Source of the DNA: Desmodus rotundus
Lineage: Eukaryota > Chordata > Mammalia > Chiroptera > Phyllostomidae
Length of the DNA stretch: 64,000 nucleotides
NCBI RefSeq assembly: GCF_022682495.2
Contig: NC_071390.1
Span: 101,750,294-101,814,293, forward strand
Direction: 5' to 3'
The stretch's first letter is position 1. Each line of letters begins with the position of its first letter. Below the pieces are notes generated by a model that was given only the letters and a program-made list of their open reading frames with translations, was not told the origin of the DNA and searched no databases. Both the position numbers and the translations under genes were made by a program. Positions 34,031 through 43,719 of this stretch are shown here, one piece after another.

Positions 34031-34867
34031 AATTCTGGGGAAAAGAATGAGGAGCTGGAAGGAGGAGTCGGGGGAGAACTGTAAAACAAAACAAATTTGC
34101 TTATGAGCTAAGATTTCAGCAGCCCCAGAGGGGTTCATTGGTATCAGTAATCAGGGGTTTTCCTGAGGGAGGGGGAGTTCCGCTCTTGTCGTTCGAATTT
34201 GACACTCTCAAACATCTGTGGTGGTGGGACCATCATCATACAAAATGCCACCTAGCAAAGTTTTAGGTGACCAGTGACTTTGTCAATTAGGTCTGCTGGT
34301 CCCGATTCCTAGGACAGTTTGGGAGTTTGGTGCAATCTGAGTATGTCCAGCATCTTGGATTAAATTTATAGCCACTCCCAGCATTTTCTCGTGGGTCAGT
34401 AACTCAGTCAGAGTTTCTTCATTAGGGGCTTTGACCACCACTTGGGGCTGGCCACAGTAGTCCCATTGTTTGAGCAATGCAGGGTTTCTCCTTTCAGTTT
34501 GCTTGTAGGCAGAAACAGGAGCATGAGGACCCTGGGCAGCCACTTTCCCTTTCCCCACCTTTAAAGTCACTTAGAACCACAAGAATTAGTGTGTACTCCC
34601 CTCTCTCTCCTAACTTGCTTCACTTCTGGTCTCTGTGTCTGTCTCACTCACCGAGCTTTTGGGGATCATCCCAAAGCGGAGGCAGAGGCCCCAGCCCAGG
34701 CACGTGCTCAAGCCACTCTGTCTGGTAGCCGAGCTGAATGCCCCAGAAAGAGCCAAACATTCCCTAACCAAGGACTGGAGACCATCTGGAGCACCTCTCC
34801 TCTGCCTCACTCAGGTCTTTAGCTTCTTCACTCCTGAGTGGTGAACACACTTCTCAAAAGGCTTTTA
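34031..34867. other. unassigned stretch
   Basis: Overlapping short frames on both strands (34283-34844) lack motifs. The minus frame 34283-34570 (95 codons) contains a phrase like [20 protein letters not shown] but has no family I can name. It may derive from an endogenous retroviral or other repeat. Not called. Confidence 0.35.
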
Positions 34868-34887
34868 ATATATATATATATATATAT
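34868..34887. repeat. (TA)n microsatellite
   Basis: Ten TA units at the tail end of the following antisense SINE fragment. Confidence 0.9.
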
Positions 34888-34987
34888 GAATCATTGGCTG
34901 CTTCTTGTTATAAGCCCTGATCTGGGGACACTCAGCCTTGGTGTATTGGGACCACACTCTCACCAACTGAGCTGCCCAGCCAGGGCG
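34888..34987 (-). mobile_element. VES-type bat SINE fragment, antisense
   Basis: Only the tRNA-like half remains: AAGCCCTGATCTGGGGACAC, TTGGTGTATTGGGACCACAC, CCAACTGAGCTGCCCAGCCAGGGC. The CT-rich half is replaced by the TA repeat. Confidence 0.8.
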
Positions 34988-35186
34988 TCAAGAGCTTTTT
35001 TAAAATACAGGAAATACCTTCACATGACTCAAAATTCAAGTCATAAAAAATAGGTAGGAAAGATTTATTCCCAAAGCTTTCCTCAAACCATTCCCCAGAG
35101 GCAAGCATTGTTAATCAATTTTTTGTGTGCCCTCCCACACAATCTTATGTTTATTGTGGTAAATATTCATTTGTAGACTTATTTTT

Positions 35187-35404
35187 CTAGATTTTACTTA
35201 TATATTTTTAGAGAGAGGAAGGGAAGGAGAAAGAGAGGGAGATAAACATTGACGTTTGGTAGATACATTGATAGGTTGCTTCTCACAGGCCCCCAACTGG
35301 GGACCTGGCCTGCAACCCAGGCATATGCCCTGACTGGGAATCAAACCAGCAACCTTTAGGTTCATAGGCTGGCACTCAATGCACTGAGCCACACCATCCA
35401 GGGC
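35187..35404 (-). mobile_element. VES-type bat SINE (long-body form), antisense
   Basis: Flanked by the perfect 15-base target duplication TGTAGACTTATTTTT (35172-35186 and 35405-35419). Body text CTGGCCTGCAACCCAGGC, GACTGGGAATCAAACCAGC and CACTGAGCCACACCATCCAGGGC is well preserved. Confidence 0.95.
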
Positions 35405-35501
35405 TGTAGACTTATTTTTAATCCACAAGGTAGCATGCTGTACACACTGTTCTACACGCTGGCTTTTTAAACTTTAGATTAGTTTATTTCATTCCTACTT
35501 A

Positions 35502-36064
35502 CAAGGGGGACACAAAAAAAACCAAACAGGAATTATCTTCTGGAGGGCATGCCCCTTGTAGTATAGGCTTCCCCTGCTAGGTGAGTGTTCTAGGAACTCG
35601 TCTGTATCAGTGTCCCAGCTGGCGTGTTGTGAGAGGCTGCGTTCGGCTTCAGTGAATTTGTTTTGAAGACTCTCAGCACCCATTTCATGATGGGTGATGT
35701 GGAGCTCACCTGCCCACACTGTGCTGAGTGTTCAGCAGTTTTTGACCGAAATAGCATGACTCCTGTGCCGCACCCTCCCTACTCCCCCCATCTCACCCTG
35801 AGCAACATTTTGTTTGTTTCTTTCTTTCTTTGGATGAAAAAAATCCTCAAAGGGAAATGTTTTGCTGATGTGGAAAAAGTGAAACAAAAAACTACAAAGC
35901 ATCAAAATCGATGAGTTCAAAAACTGTTTTGAGCAGTGGGAAAAAGTCTCAATAGGTGTCCTGCATCAAATGGAAAGCGCTTGGAAGGTGACTGAAGTTT
36001 AACATACAAGAATAGACACAATATTTTATCAATAAATTCCTTTCTGCAGGGGCCCCCCCTTGTG
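35502..36064 (+). mobile_element. internally deleted mariner transposon
   Basis: The ends are inverted (left CAAGGGGGACACAAA; right GGCCCCCCCTTGTG) and flanked by TA on both sides (35500-35501, 36065-36066), the mariner target. At 563 bases it is under half the usual ~1.3 kb. What remains of the transposase includes HPPYSPHL at 35771-35794, where the family's third catalytic aspartate (normally YSPDL) is histidine, and the KGK.FADVE.V segment after it. The region with the first two aspartates is missing. Dead, non-autonomous. It is inserted in an old L1. Confidence 0.85.
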
Positions 36065-37129
36065 TAATGGACTTTCTCATTCCGTTTGACCAATATCACC
36101 AATCTCCTATGGCCAAGCATTTAGACTGTGACCAGTCTTATACTACTACAGATAAAACTTTAATGAATAATACTGAACATAGGGCATTTTGCACTTACAC
36201 AAGTATGTCTGTAGAAAAAAAATTCTAAGTGAAATAGGTGTGTAGCAGGGTCCCGCCTCAGATACATGTGGTCAGGGCATCCTTCCTACCTGTTCATCCG
36301 TCCACCCACTGACCGTCTGTGGGGAAACTTCCTGCTTCCCCAAACTCAGGCCAGTAAGTGTTTTATGAAACGTGTGGACATTTGCCCATGAAAGAGTGGA
36401 AAAATAGTGTCAGTGATGCTTTAGTTTGAATGTTTGTTTTTATGAGTGCCATTGAGTATCTTTCTTTAGGTTTAAGAGGCAATGATAGTTCCCTTTTCGT
36501 GACTTGCTCATATCCTTTATTCATTTTTCAGTTGTGTTTTTGGAGGTTTTTTACTGATTTTTTGAAGATTTCATATTAAAAAAAAGTCCTTTGCTTATGA
36601 TTTAAAAGTATTTTTTCAGTTTTCTTTCATCTCTGCCATTTTAACAGCTTCAGATATAATTCATTTATAATAAACTACTTATAAAGTGTATACTTGAAAA
36701 GTTTTTAACAGCTTTATGGAATATAATTGACATGCAATAGACTGCATCATACTTAAAATATGCGGTTTGGTAAATTTTTACTGGTGTTTACCCTCATGAA
36801 ATAATCACCATAATCAAAATAATGAACATATTCACCCCCACAAAAAGTTCTGTGCTCCTCTCAGGGTCCCATCCCATCCCCCAGGCGACAGATCTGCTTT
36901 CTGTCACTACTGACTGGTTTGCATTTTCCATAGTTTTATGTAAACGGAAACATTCAGTATTTACTTTTTTTTGTCTGTCTTCTTTCACTCTGCATAATTA
37001 TTATGAGATTCTTCTAATGTTGTGTGTATCAATAGATTTTTTTTATTATTATTGTTAGTAGTACTCCACAATTATCTCAAATGATTTTCAAATGGATTCA
37101 GGAAAGATATATGCAAACATATACATACT

Positions 37130-37490
37130 GTGTATATACATATATGTACCCTCACGGAGAGGAACCACTCAGCCGAGCGCAGTGATACACCTCCTGGAAC
37201 CTTCTGCTTCTGTGCAAACACTGGTTCCCTCGCACAGACTGGCGCCAGTGGGAAGAAGGTGGTCATGTGGCCCAGACATATGCAACCCGCCTGTTGCCAG
37301 AAATATGTGGATGAAGATTCCAGAAAGAGATCAAAGACCTTTCCATCTAGTATGGCCACACCCTGCTAGTAGCTGACCCCTGTCACTGCAAATCCAAGAA
37401 GTTTGGAGGTCCCGGTGTGTGCCGGGCTGCTGATAAGCCCCACGGGGAGGAACAAGGTTTACCTTTATATTATGCAATGATTATGGGATT
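37130..37490 (+). pseudogene. RPS16: processed pseudogene of ribosomal protein S16
   Basis: RPS16 is a small-subunit protein near the decoding site. Recognised text includes GTGGTCATGTGGCCCAGAC..., CCAGAAATATGTGGATGAAG (QKYVDE), GAGATCAAAGAC (EIKD), GCTAGTAGCTGACCCC (LVADP) and TCCAAGAAGTTTGGAGGTCC (SKKFGGP), followed by TAAGCCCC at the expected stop. The N-terminal half is very decayed (about 37150-37240). The codons between GGPG and the stop, normally RARYQKSYR, are partly lost. There are no introns, several frameshifts and a premature stop, so it is not functional. Confidence 0.8.
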
Positions 37491-38119
37491 TTAAGGTTAA
37501 TAATGGGGGGTGGAGGATTCTTCCAGTTTAAGATTATGTGAACACACACATCTATTTTTGTTCCTCCCAAAACCCCATGAAAGTATAATAAATAAGTTTC
37601 GTGGAATATGTAAATCCACAAGTGTGGGCAAAACAGTAGAGGAAACAACAGCAACAAAAATTTGGAGGCTCGAACCCAATTCCCAGGCTGGCAGCAAAGG
37701 AAAGTTCAAACTCAACATCATTTGTACCACAGCTTCAAAAGGATCAGAAATTGCAACATCAGAAAAATCTGAAACAGGCTGTGAAAAAGAGTTCCCAAAT
37801 AAGGAGGTAAACGTTGTTTGAGTAACAGTGCGGTCCCAGGTCCTTACTCCAGCCTAGATAAAAGAGGAGGGATGCATGAGACCCCGCGGCCCACTGATCG
37901 CTGAGTGCAGACGTCCTGGCCTTCTTCCCCAACACAACTCCCAACGTGCTGGCCACATATCTACCCTCCAAAAAATAAACTGGAAAACTTTCCCACAAAA
38001 CCTGACTGCCTAAAAGTGAAACCTAAAGACACTGACTTGAGACGTTCCCCTATGAAAAGTCCCCCCAGATTCCATTTTCATGAAGCTCAAGGTTGAAAAG
38101 TCCTTCCCACAGGCTTAGT
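37491..38119. other. unassigned stretch, perhaps old HAL1/L1 5' part
   Basis: A 103-codon plus frame (37510-37821) has no known domain. Position and A-rich coding-like text fit the 5' part of the old HAL1-like element that follows, but this is not certain. Confidence 0.35.
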
Positions 38120-39120
38120 GTGTGATTCCATTTTCAGTGTCTTTCTTGATCATGAGCAGAAAGCCAAGGATTAAAAGCCCAATGAAGAAAACAGCTACCA
38201 CAGAAGATGAAACCAAAATAAGCAAACAGAAAAAAACGACAACAACTTGGGGGGAGAGAAAACCTTAAAAAATGTATCATTCTGTTATTTTAAAAAATAG
38301 AAAGAATATACAAGTATTGCATCTGTGAAAGAAAAACAAGATGCTGTGAAAAAAACAGAGAACATAGAGAAGAGCTCAAAGACATTAAAAGCACAATAGC
38401 AGAAATTAAAACTTTGATAGGTAGATAGGAAGGTAACGTTGAAAAAGTCTCTCAGAAGGCAGAACAACAAGTCAGAGATGAAAAACAGAAAGAAGAGTTA
38501 GAGCACTATTCAAGGAGGTCCAGTAACTGAGTTATGAGGCAAGAAGTCATCAATGAAACAATTCAAGAACAGTTCTTGGAATTGAAAAACATGTGATTGT
38601 AGATAGAAAGGGCCCACAGGACCAATGAGCATTTCATTATCAAATTTCAAGACTCTAGGAAGAAAAGTAATTTCCTACAAACTTCCAGAGAGAATCAAAT
38701 AAATTACATATAAAGGATGAGACATATGAACCCTTCCCTCTTTTAGAGATGAATACTGAATATTCACAAATGAAACAGTGTGATGTCTGGATTTTGATTC
38801 AAAAAAATTGGAAGTTGGGTAGGAAGTGGGTGTGGGCTACAGACACAGTGTAATTGGCTATGAACTGATCACTGTGGAAGCAGAGGGGGAGTTATGGGGG
38901 ATTTATTATATTATTCTTCCTTTGTAGATAGACATTTAATTTTTTTTCTAAAATGCAGAAATTTTTTAAATGAATAAGAATGGTTTGGATTCCTCAGCAC
39001 CACTGAAAATAAAAAGGCAATGGAGTAATGCCTTCAAAATTCTAAATGAAAATTGTTTCCAAACTAGAATTCTGTTCTTAAACTGGAAATCAAGTACCAG
39101 GGAAGCACCCCGGTAAATAG
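38120..39120 (+). mobile_element. old HAL1/L1M ORF1-like fragment with an inserted L1 3' piece
   Basis: A-rich text with AAAGACATTAAAAGCACAATAG, then ATTTCAAGACTCTAGGAAG, TTCCTACAAACTTCCAGAGAG and, after an interruption, GCCTTCAAAATTCTAAATGAAAATT and CAAACTAGAATTCTGTTC. This is the order of the ancient half-LINE HAL1. Between 38785 and 38960 another old L1 terminus (CTATGAACTGATCACTGTGG..., GGGGATTTATTATATTATTC) is inserted. Heavily broken. Confidence 0.55.
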
Positions 39121-40082
39121 AATGGCCTTAGATGAATCAAAGACAGTCTATCCGTTGTACAAGGAAGTCAGTCAGAGAATCTGGGTGTAGATCATGGGTA
39201 GGTTGGTACATTTGATAATGCAAATAAGAGCCAGTTCTCTTCAGATTGCTTCCGACTGCTCTACTTTGAGAAGCTCAGAGTCTAGTGGTGGATAGGGATA
39301 ATAAGAAGATAATGTTTATATGTAATAATATAGAATAAGTTCTGTAACAGAGCTATGCATAATATCTTAGGGATCCCCGGGCTCATGGCTCAGGAAAGGC
39401 TCTGTGGGGTAGGTGAGGCCTGACACGAGTCTTAAAGATCAAGTAATTGTGACACCAATAAGGAAGGAAGGGGGAAAACTTCAAGGTAGAAAAACTGCCA
39501 TGAACAAAGGCACAAAAGAATAAAACACCATAATATATAGAATATAGCTCAGAACCAAGCACAAGAAAGCGTTCTTACTTACTGGCATTAATTAAATCAC
39601 TGGCCTTTTCCAGGACTTGACATACCTATTGTGACTGGAGAACAGAGATGAAACCCAAAAGTGCTATGCAGCTCTCTGTCATCCACGAGTTAGCTTAATC
39701 GCTATGAAACAGCAGGGTCAAGAAACAAGGTACTGAAAACTATTCTGGAAGAGGTATTAAGCATCTGTAAAATTTAGGAAACAACCAAGATGCTAAGTTC
39801 CTTAGCATCTTGAATGCTTCTCTTATTGATGGACTACTGCATTCAGTCTTAGGAATATTCTGGTTGATTCACAGTTCACAAATTATTTTTGAACTCAGAT
39901 TGAATTTATCCTTGCCTGATATTTCATTTGTTTAAGTCAACAATGTTTACCTTTATTTATTCATTTGCTAGTTCGCACTACAAAAACGTTGTAAGTACCT
40001 ATTTGTCTAAATGCCGCTTATATGAAACGGTTCTAAGGATGTTTGTAGATCAGTAGGAGAGACAGATGTTAAAGATATATGC
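39121..40082. other. unassigned stretch
   Basis: A short match to the unassigned ancient repeat of 16400 (CTCAGGAAAGGCTCTGTGGG..., AACAAAGGCACAAAAG) lies at about 39370-39525. No gene is seen. Confidence 0.4.
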
Positions 40083-40296
40083 ACAAGCACTGACATGTGT
40101 GGCTCAGTTGGTTGGGTGCTGTCCCGCACAGAGAAGGGTCGCCAGTTCAATTCCCAGGCAGGGCACATGCCTGGGTTGTGAGTTCGGTCCCTGGACAGGG
40201 CACACATGAGAGGCAACCAGTAGATGTTTCTCTTCCTCTCTTTCTCCGTCCCTTCCCCTCTCTCTAAAAATAAATAAAGACAATCATTTTAAAAAG
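40083..40296 (+). mobile_element. VES-type bat SINE (long-body form)
   Basis: TGTGGCTCAGTTGGTTGGGT, GCCAGTTCAATTCCCAGGCA, CATGCCTGGGTTGTGAGTTC, CT-rich, AAAAATAAATAAAGAC. Confidence 0.93.
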
Positions 40297-41004
40297 AAAT
40301 TATGTACAATTAAAAATATAAATGGTTATTTTTATCTGTACCAGGTCTCTGCCATATGACACACCAGAAGGACCAAATATTTCTATAGCAATAAGGTTGG
40401 CTTCAACCTTACGAATACTTTCAAAGTATAATAGTAATTTTCAGTGCATATTATAAACAAAGTCCAGGAAAAAGCTTAATTTGGATTTTATGCTTGTTAA
40501 TTTCTAATGAAAACATTAAACATTATTTACATACTCAGGAGAAATTCTCAGTTTTTACTCAAGATGAGTCCAGACCTATGGGATAGACTTTGAGCATTGG
40601 TGAAATGACAGAACATACTACAGGGAAAGCATAAGGACATAGAGATTTATTTCTTTTAAGTTTGAAAAAAAGGAGTCTTTGACTCAAATGGAGCTTCTGT
40701 TTGTTACATACATCACCATAACCAAATGATTGTAAGTTACAATTTAACTAAAAACCAGAAGGATAAAAATAGCAAAGACTAAACATATAATATCCTTCTT
40801 TCTCCACCCTTGCTTCTGGAAGGTGTGTCTTTCCTGAACTATGAGTCACCGCCACAGACCTTGCAAATTTGTTCCATAAGAGGGAAGTACCAGAGCAGCA
40901 GTAATGGTCTCATTGTGAGCTTCGCTGCCCAGGAGGGAACAGCTCACAGCCTGCAGTTTGCGTGACTCTCTTTCCCCATAGGTTGCAAAAATCAAAAACT
41001 GATG
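40297..41004. other. unassigned stretch
   Basis: No gene is seen. A small perfect hairpin (AAGGTTG/CAACCTT, 40393-40410) is present but lacks terminator or RNA context. Confidence 0.4.
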
Positions 41005-41188
41005 TTAAATTTTTTCCTTTATTGATTTGAGAGAGAGAGAGAGAGTGACAGACAGACAGACATCGACTCGTTGTTCCACTTATTTTTGCATTCACTGGTC
41101 GATTCTTGTATGTGCCCTGTCCATCAAACCCACAACGTTGGTGTATCAGGACAACACTCTGAGCAACTGAGCCACTCAGCCAGGGCTG
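41005..41188 (-). mobile_element. VES-type bat SINE (short-body form), antisense
   Basis: (GA)n at 41028-41045, GTTCCACTTATTTTTGCATTC, TGTGCCCTGTCCATCAAACC, GAGCCACTCAGCCAGGGC. Confidence 0.92.
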
Positions 41189-42194
41189 GAAAGTAATGTT
41201 AAAAGAGATACATTCCACATTGTTTCATCTTAACCTTTCTATATCACTGTGGTGACTGTATCAATATAAGGCAAGATCCTGCTGCCTCCTAACCTTCTTG
41301 GACTAGCCTCGGGTACTGCCAGAGCCAACACGACCACTGAATTTTCGACATGTCAACCCTAAAAGGTAATTGAAAGCATGGTTCATAAAACTTGAAGCTT
41401 CTACTTGATATTTTGGCAAATAGCACCTTTCTGTAAGCCTGAAAATAAAATGAATAAGGCTTGAATTTTGAACCAGAATCAAAATTAAGTGTTTTACTTT
41501 CCTTTAAGACTTAGCTTGATAGTTACAGAATTTTACCAAATTTCCAGATTAATAATTATTATATAAACCAGAACTTGTTTAATATTGTTAAAAGCATAAC
41601 ATTGTCAAATGTGTATGTGAGCACTTCATCTCTGGTATTTTTTCATTCCTTAAATATTCTATTTTTATATATTCCTTTTGGTTGTTTGATTTAAAAATAA
41701 AAATTAGTATTGATTTTTTAGCTTTTCTCCTAAGACATTTTTCTTTCCATATATGAAACAAAAGTTGCAAATGACATTGTCTTCAAAATTATATAATAAT
41801 AAGTTATGTACCACTTATTTTCTTATTTGCCTTTCCAATAAAAATTGCTTAAACAATTATGATAATGACTTTGTGGGTGGAATTAGTGTTACTTTTTAAG
41901 CACTTTTGGCTAATTCAGTGTACAGCAGCAACACCTAGTGGACATTCTTGTACTTCTCAAGGAAGAATCATTTAATTGCCTTTCAAAATATGAAATTGTC
42001 TTGTGTATAAGAATGGAAATTGTATGGATATTATTGATGATTATATATCTTAATATTACTCTGTAAGTAAAAGTGTGTATTTACAGTTCTTCTAACATAA
42101 AGAATGATAATCAGCCTCAATTATTGAGTATTTAAAGCGAAGAGTATTTGAAGTAAGTGTAAATGTATAGCCTGTGCTTCCAATTCAGTATGCC
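41189..42194. other. AT-rich stretch without a recognised gene
   Basis: About 1 kb, no coding frame or clear repeat. It ends at the HAL1 target site. Confidence 0.4.
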
Positions 42195-42209
42195 ATATTA
42201 ATTATTTTC
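42195..42209. repeat. HAL1 target-site duplication, left copy
   Basis: ATATTAATTATTTTC, identical to 43705-43719. Confidence 0.95.
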
Positions 42210-42227
42210 ATTTTTAAAATAATATAC

Positions 42228-42233
42228 TTTATT
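42228..42233 (-). promoter_or_regulatory. polyadenylation signal of HAL1
   Basis: AATAAA on the minus strand, 18 bases before the target-site duplication. Confidence 0.75.
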
Positions 42234-42244
42234 GATTATGCTAT

Positions 42245-42465
42245 TAGTTGTCCCATTTCCCCCCTCTATTCCCCTCCGTCCTGCACACCCCCTCCCACCT
42301 ACATTCCCCCCCTTTAGTTCATGTCCATGGGTCATACAGATAAGTTCTTTGGCTTCTACATTTCCTATACTATTCTTAACCTCCCCCTGTCTATTTTTTA
42401 CCTACCATTTATGCTACTTATTCTCTGTGCCTTTTTCCCCTCTCTCCCCCTCCCACTCCCCTGCT
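42245..42465 (-). other. G-rich polypurine part of HAL1 3'UTR
   Basis: On the minus strand there are repeated runs of three to seven G (near 42245-42315 and again near 42425-42465). L1 3'UTRs commonly carry such quadruplex-capable tracts. Structure is inferred. Confidence 0.7.
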
Positions 42466-42637
42466 GATAACCCTCCATGTGATCTCCATTTCTGTAATTC
42501 TTTCCTGTTCTAGTTGTTTGCTTAGTTTGCTTTTGTTTTTGTTTTCAGTGTGGTTGTTAATAACTGTGAGTTTGCTGTCATTTTTACTGTTCATATTTTT
42601 TATCTTCTTTTTCTTAGGTAACTCCCTTTAACATTTC

Positions 42638-43453
42638 CTATAATAAGGGCTTGGTGATGATGAACTCCTTTAGCTTGACCTTATCTGGGAAGCACTTTAT
42701 CTGCCCTTTCATTCTAAAGGAAAGCTTTGCTAGACAGAGCAATCTTGGATGTAGGTCCTTGCCTTTCACGACTTGGAATACTTCTTTCCAGCCCCTTCTT
42801 GCCTGTAAGGTCTCTTTGGAGAAAGCAGCTGACAGTCCTATGGGAACTCCCTTGTAGGTAACTGTCTCCTTTTCTCTTGTGGCTTTTAAGATTCTCTCCT
42901 TACCTTTAATCTTGGGTAATGTAATTATGATGTGCCTTGGTATGTTCCTCTTTGGGTCCAGCTTCTTTGGGACTCTCTGAGCTTCCTGGACTTCCTGGAA
43001 GTCTATTTCCTTTGCCAGATTGGGGAAGTTCTCCTTCATTATTTGTTCAAATAAGTTTTCAATTTGTTGTTCTTCCTCTTCTCCTTCTGGTACCCCTATG
43101 ATGAGGATGTTGGAATGTTTCAAGATGTCCTGGAGGTTCCTAAGCCTCTTCTCATTTTTTTGAATTCTTGTTTCTTCATTCTTTTCTGGTTGGATGTTTC
43201 TTTCTTCCTTCTGGTCCACACCATTGATTTGAGTCCCAGTTTCCTTCCCATCACTATTGGTTCCCTGTACATTTTCCTTTATTTCACTCAGCATAGCCTT
43301 CATTTTTTCATCTAATTTGCGACCAAATTCAACCAATTCTGTGAGCTTCCTGATTACCAGTGTTTTGAACTGTGCATCTGATAGGTTGACGATCTCTTCG
43401 TGGCTTAGTTGTATTTTTTCTGGAGCTTTGATCTGTTCTTTCATTTGGACCAT
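42638..43453 (-). CDS. HAL1/LINE-1 ORF1 protein, nearly intact, premature C-terminal stop
   Basis: 271 codons from ATG 43453 (MVQMKEQIKAPEKIQ). The product would be an RNA-binding, trimer-forming nucleic-acid chaperone of the retrotransposon particle. Residues ~25-105 are charged and helix-rich (short coiled coil). Residues ~105-195 are the RRM-like domain (LRNLQDILKHSNILIIGVPE, then ENFPNLAKEI, QEAQRVPKK, PRHIIITLPK). Residues ~195-271 are the C-terminal domain (KGVPIGLSAAFSKETLQARR, AKLSF, FPDKVKLKEF). The family's ARREW reads ARRGW at 219-222. The frame ends at TAG 42638-42640, but in the same frame EMLKGVT and a TAA (42614-42616) follow. The TAG is therefore probably a CAG-to-TAG change that removes about eight residues. 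The frame is also open upstream for 51 codons to an ATG at 43606. I chose the ATG at 43453 because it gives the usual ORF1 start after an A run. Confidence 0.85.
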   Translation of the reverse strand: MVQMKEQIKAPEKIQLSHEEIVNLSDAQFKTLVIRKLTELVEFGRKLDEKMKAMLSEIKENVQGTNSDGKETGTQINGVDQKEERNIQPEKNEETRIQKNEKRLRNLQDILKHSNILIIGVPEGEEEEQQIENLFEQIMKENFPNLAKEIDFQEVQEAQRVPKKLDPKRNIPRHIIITLPKIKGKERILKATREKETVTYKGVPIGLSAAFSKETLQARRGWKEVFQVVKGKDLHPRLLCLAKLSFRMKGQIKCFPDKVKLKEFIITKPLL

Positions 43454-43704
43454 TTTTTTTTTTTGTCTCGGGGTGCCTGAGCCACGAAAGGTTAAGTGCC
43501 TAAGGCAGGTTCTGCTGAAAGGACCGATGCGCCGGACTGTCTCTGAACGTGCAGGTAAAAATGCTGGAAGCACTTGTCCCCGTGTAAAAAGTGTACCCGC
43601 ATCCACACAACTGCAGTTCCTTGGAAAAAAGTACGTTCTCGGTGGGAGGGATCACTGCTCTTTTCTTTCCAAGTTTTCCACCTGCCGCATTCCTTCCCTC
43701 CCAT

Positions 43705-43719
43705 ATATTAATTATTTTC
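43705..43719. repeat. HAL1 target-site duplication, right copy
   Basis: ATATTAATTATTTTC, identical to 42195-42209. The bases next to the copies differ, so the match is exactly 15. Confidence 0.95.

Larger units (their letters stand above)
34995..37065 (-). mobile_element. old antisense LINE-1 3' region, composite and invaded
   Basis: L1 antisense text is visible in several parts: 35085-35170 (CAGAGGCAAGCATTGTTAATC), 35440-35500 (GTTCTACACGCTGGCTTTTT), 36120-36235 (TACAGATAAAACTTTAATG) and 36700-37060 (CAGCTTTATGGAATATAATTGACATGCAATAG, then TTCTTTCACTCTGCATAATT). A VES SINE (35187-35404) and a mariner (35502-36064) are inserted within it. At least two L1 copies may be joined. Confidence 0.6.
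42210..43704 (-). mobile_element. full-length-looking HAL1 (half-LINE-1), antisense
   Basis: The element has about 250 bases of 5' leader (43704-43454), one ORF1 of L1 type (43453-42638), about 400 bases of 3'UTR with G-rich runs, and an AATAAA (42233-42228) near the 3' end. There is no trace of ORF2, the reverse transcriptase/endonuclease gene, between ORF1 and the tail. That is what defines HAL1 elements, which are known in mammals and had young copies in bats. They must be mobilised by an L1 ORF2 protein in trans. Perfect 15-base target-site duplications (42195-42209, 43705-43719) delimit 1,495 bases and suggest a fairly recent insertion. The alternative, an L1 copy that lost ORF2, is less likely because the tail is specific and intact. 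Confidence 0.88.

Noticed and set aside
40393..40410. Short perfect hairpin as a structured RNA
   Set aside because: Only seven paired bases, with no flanking structure or known RNA family.
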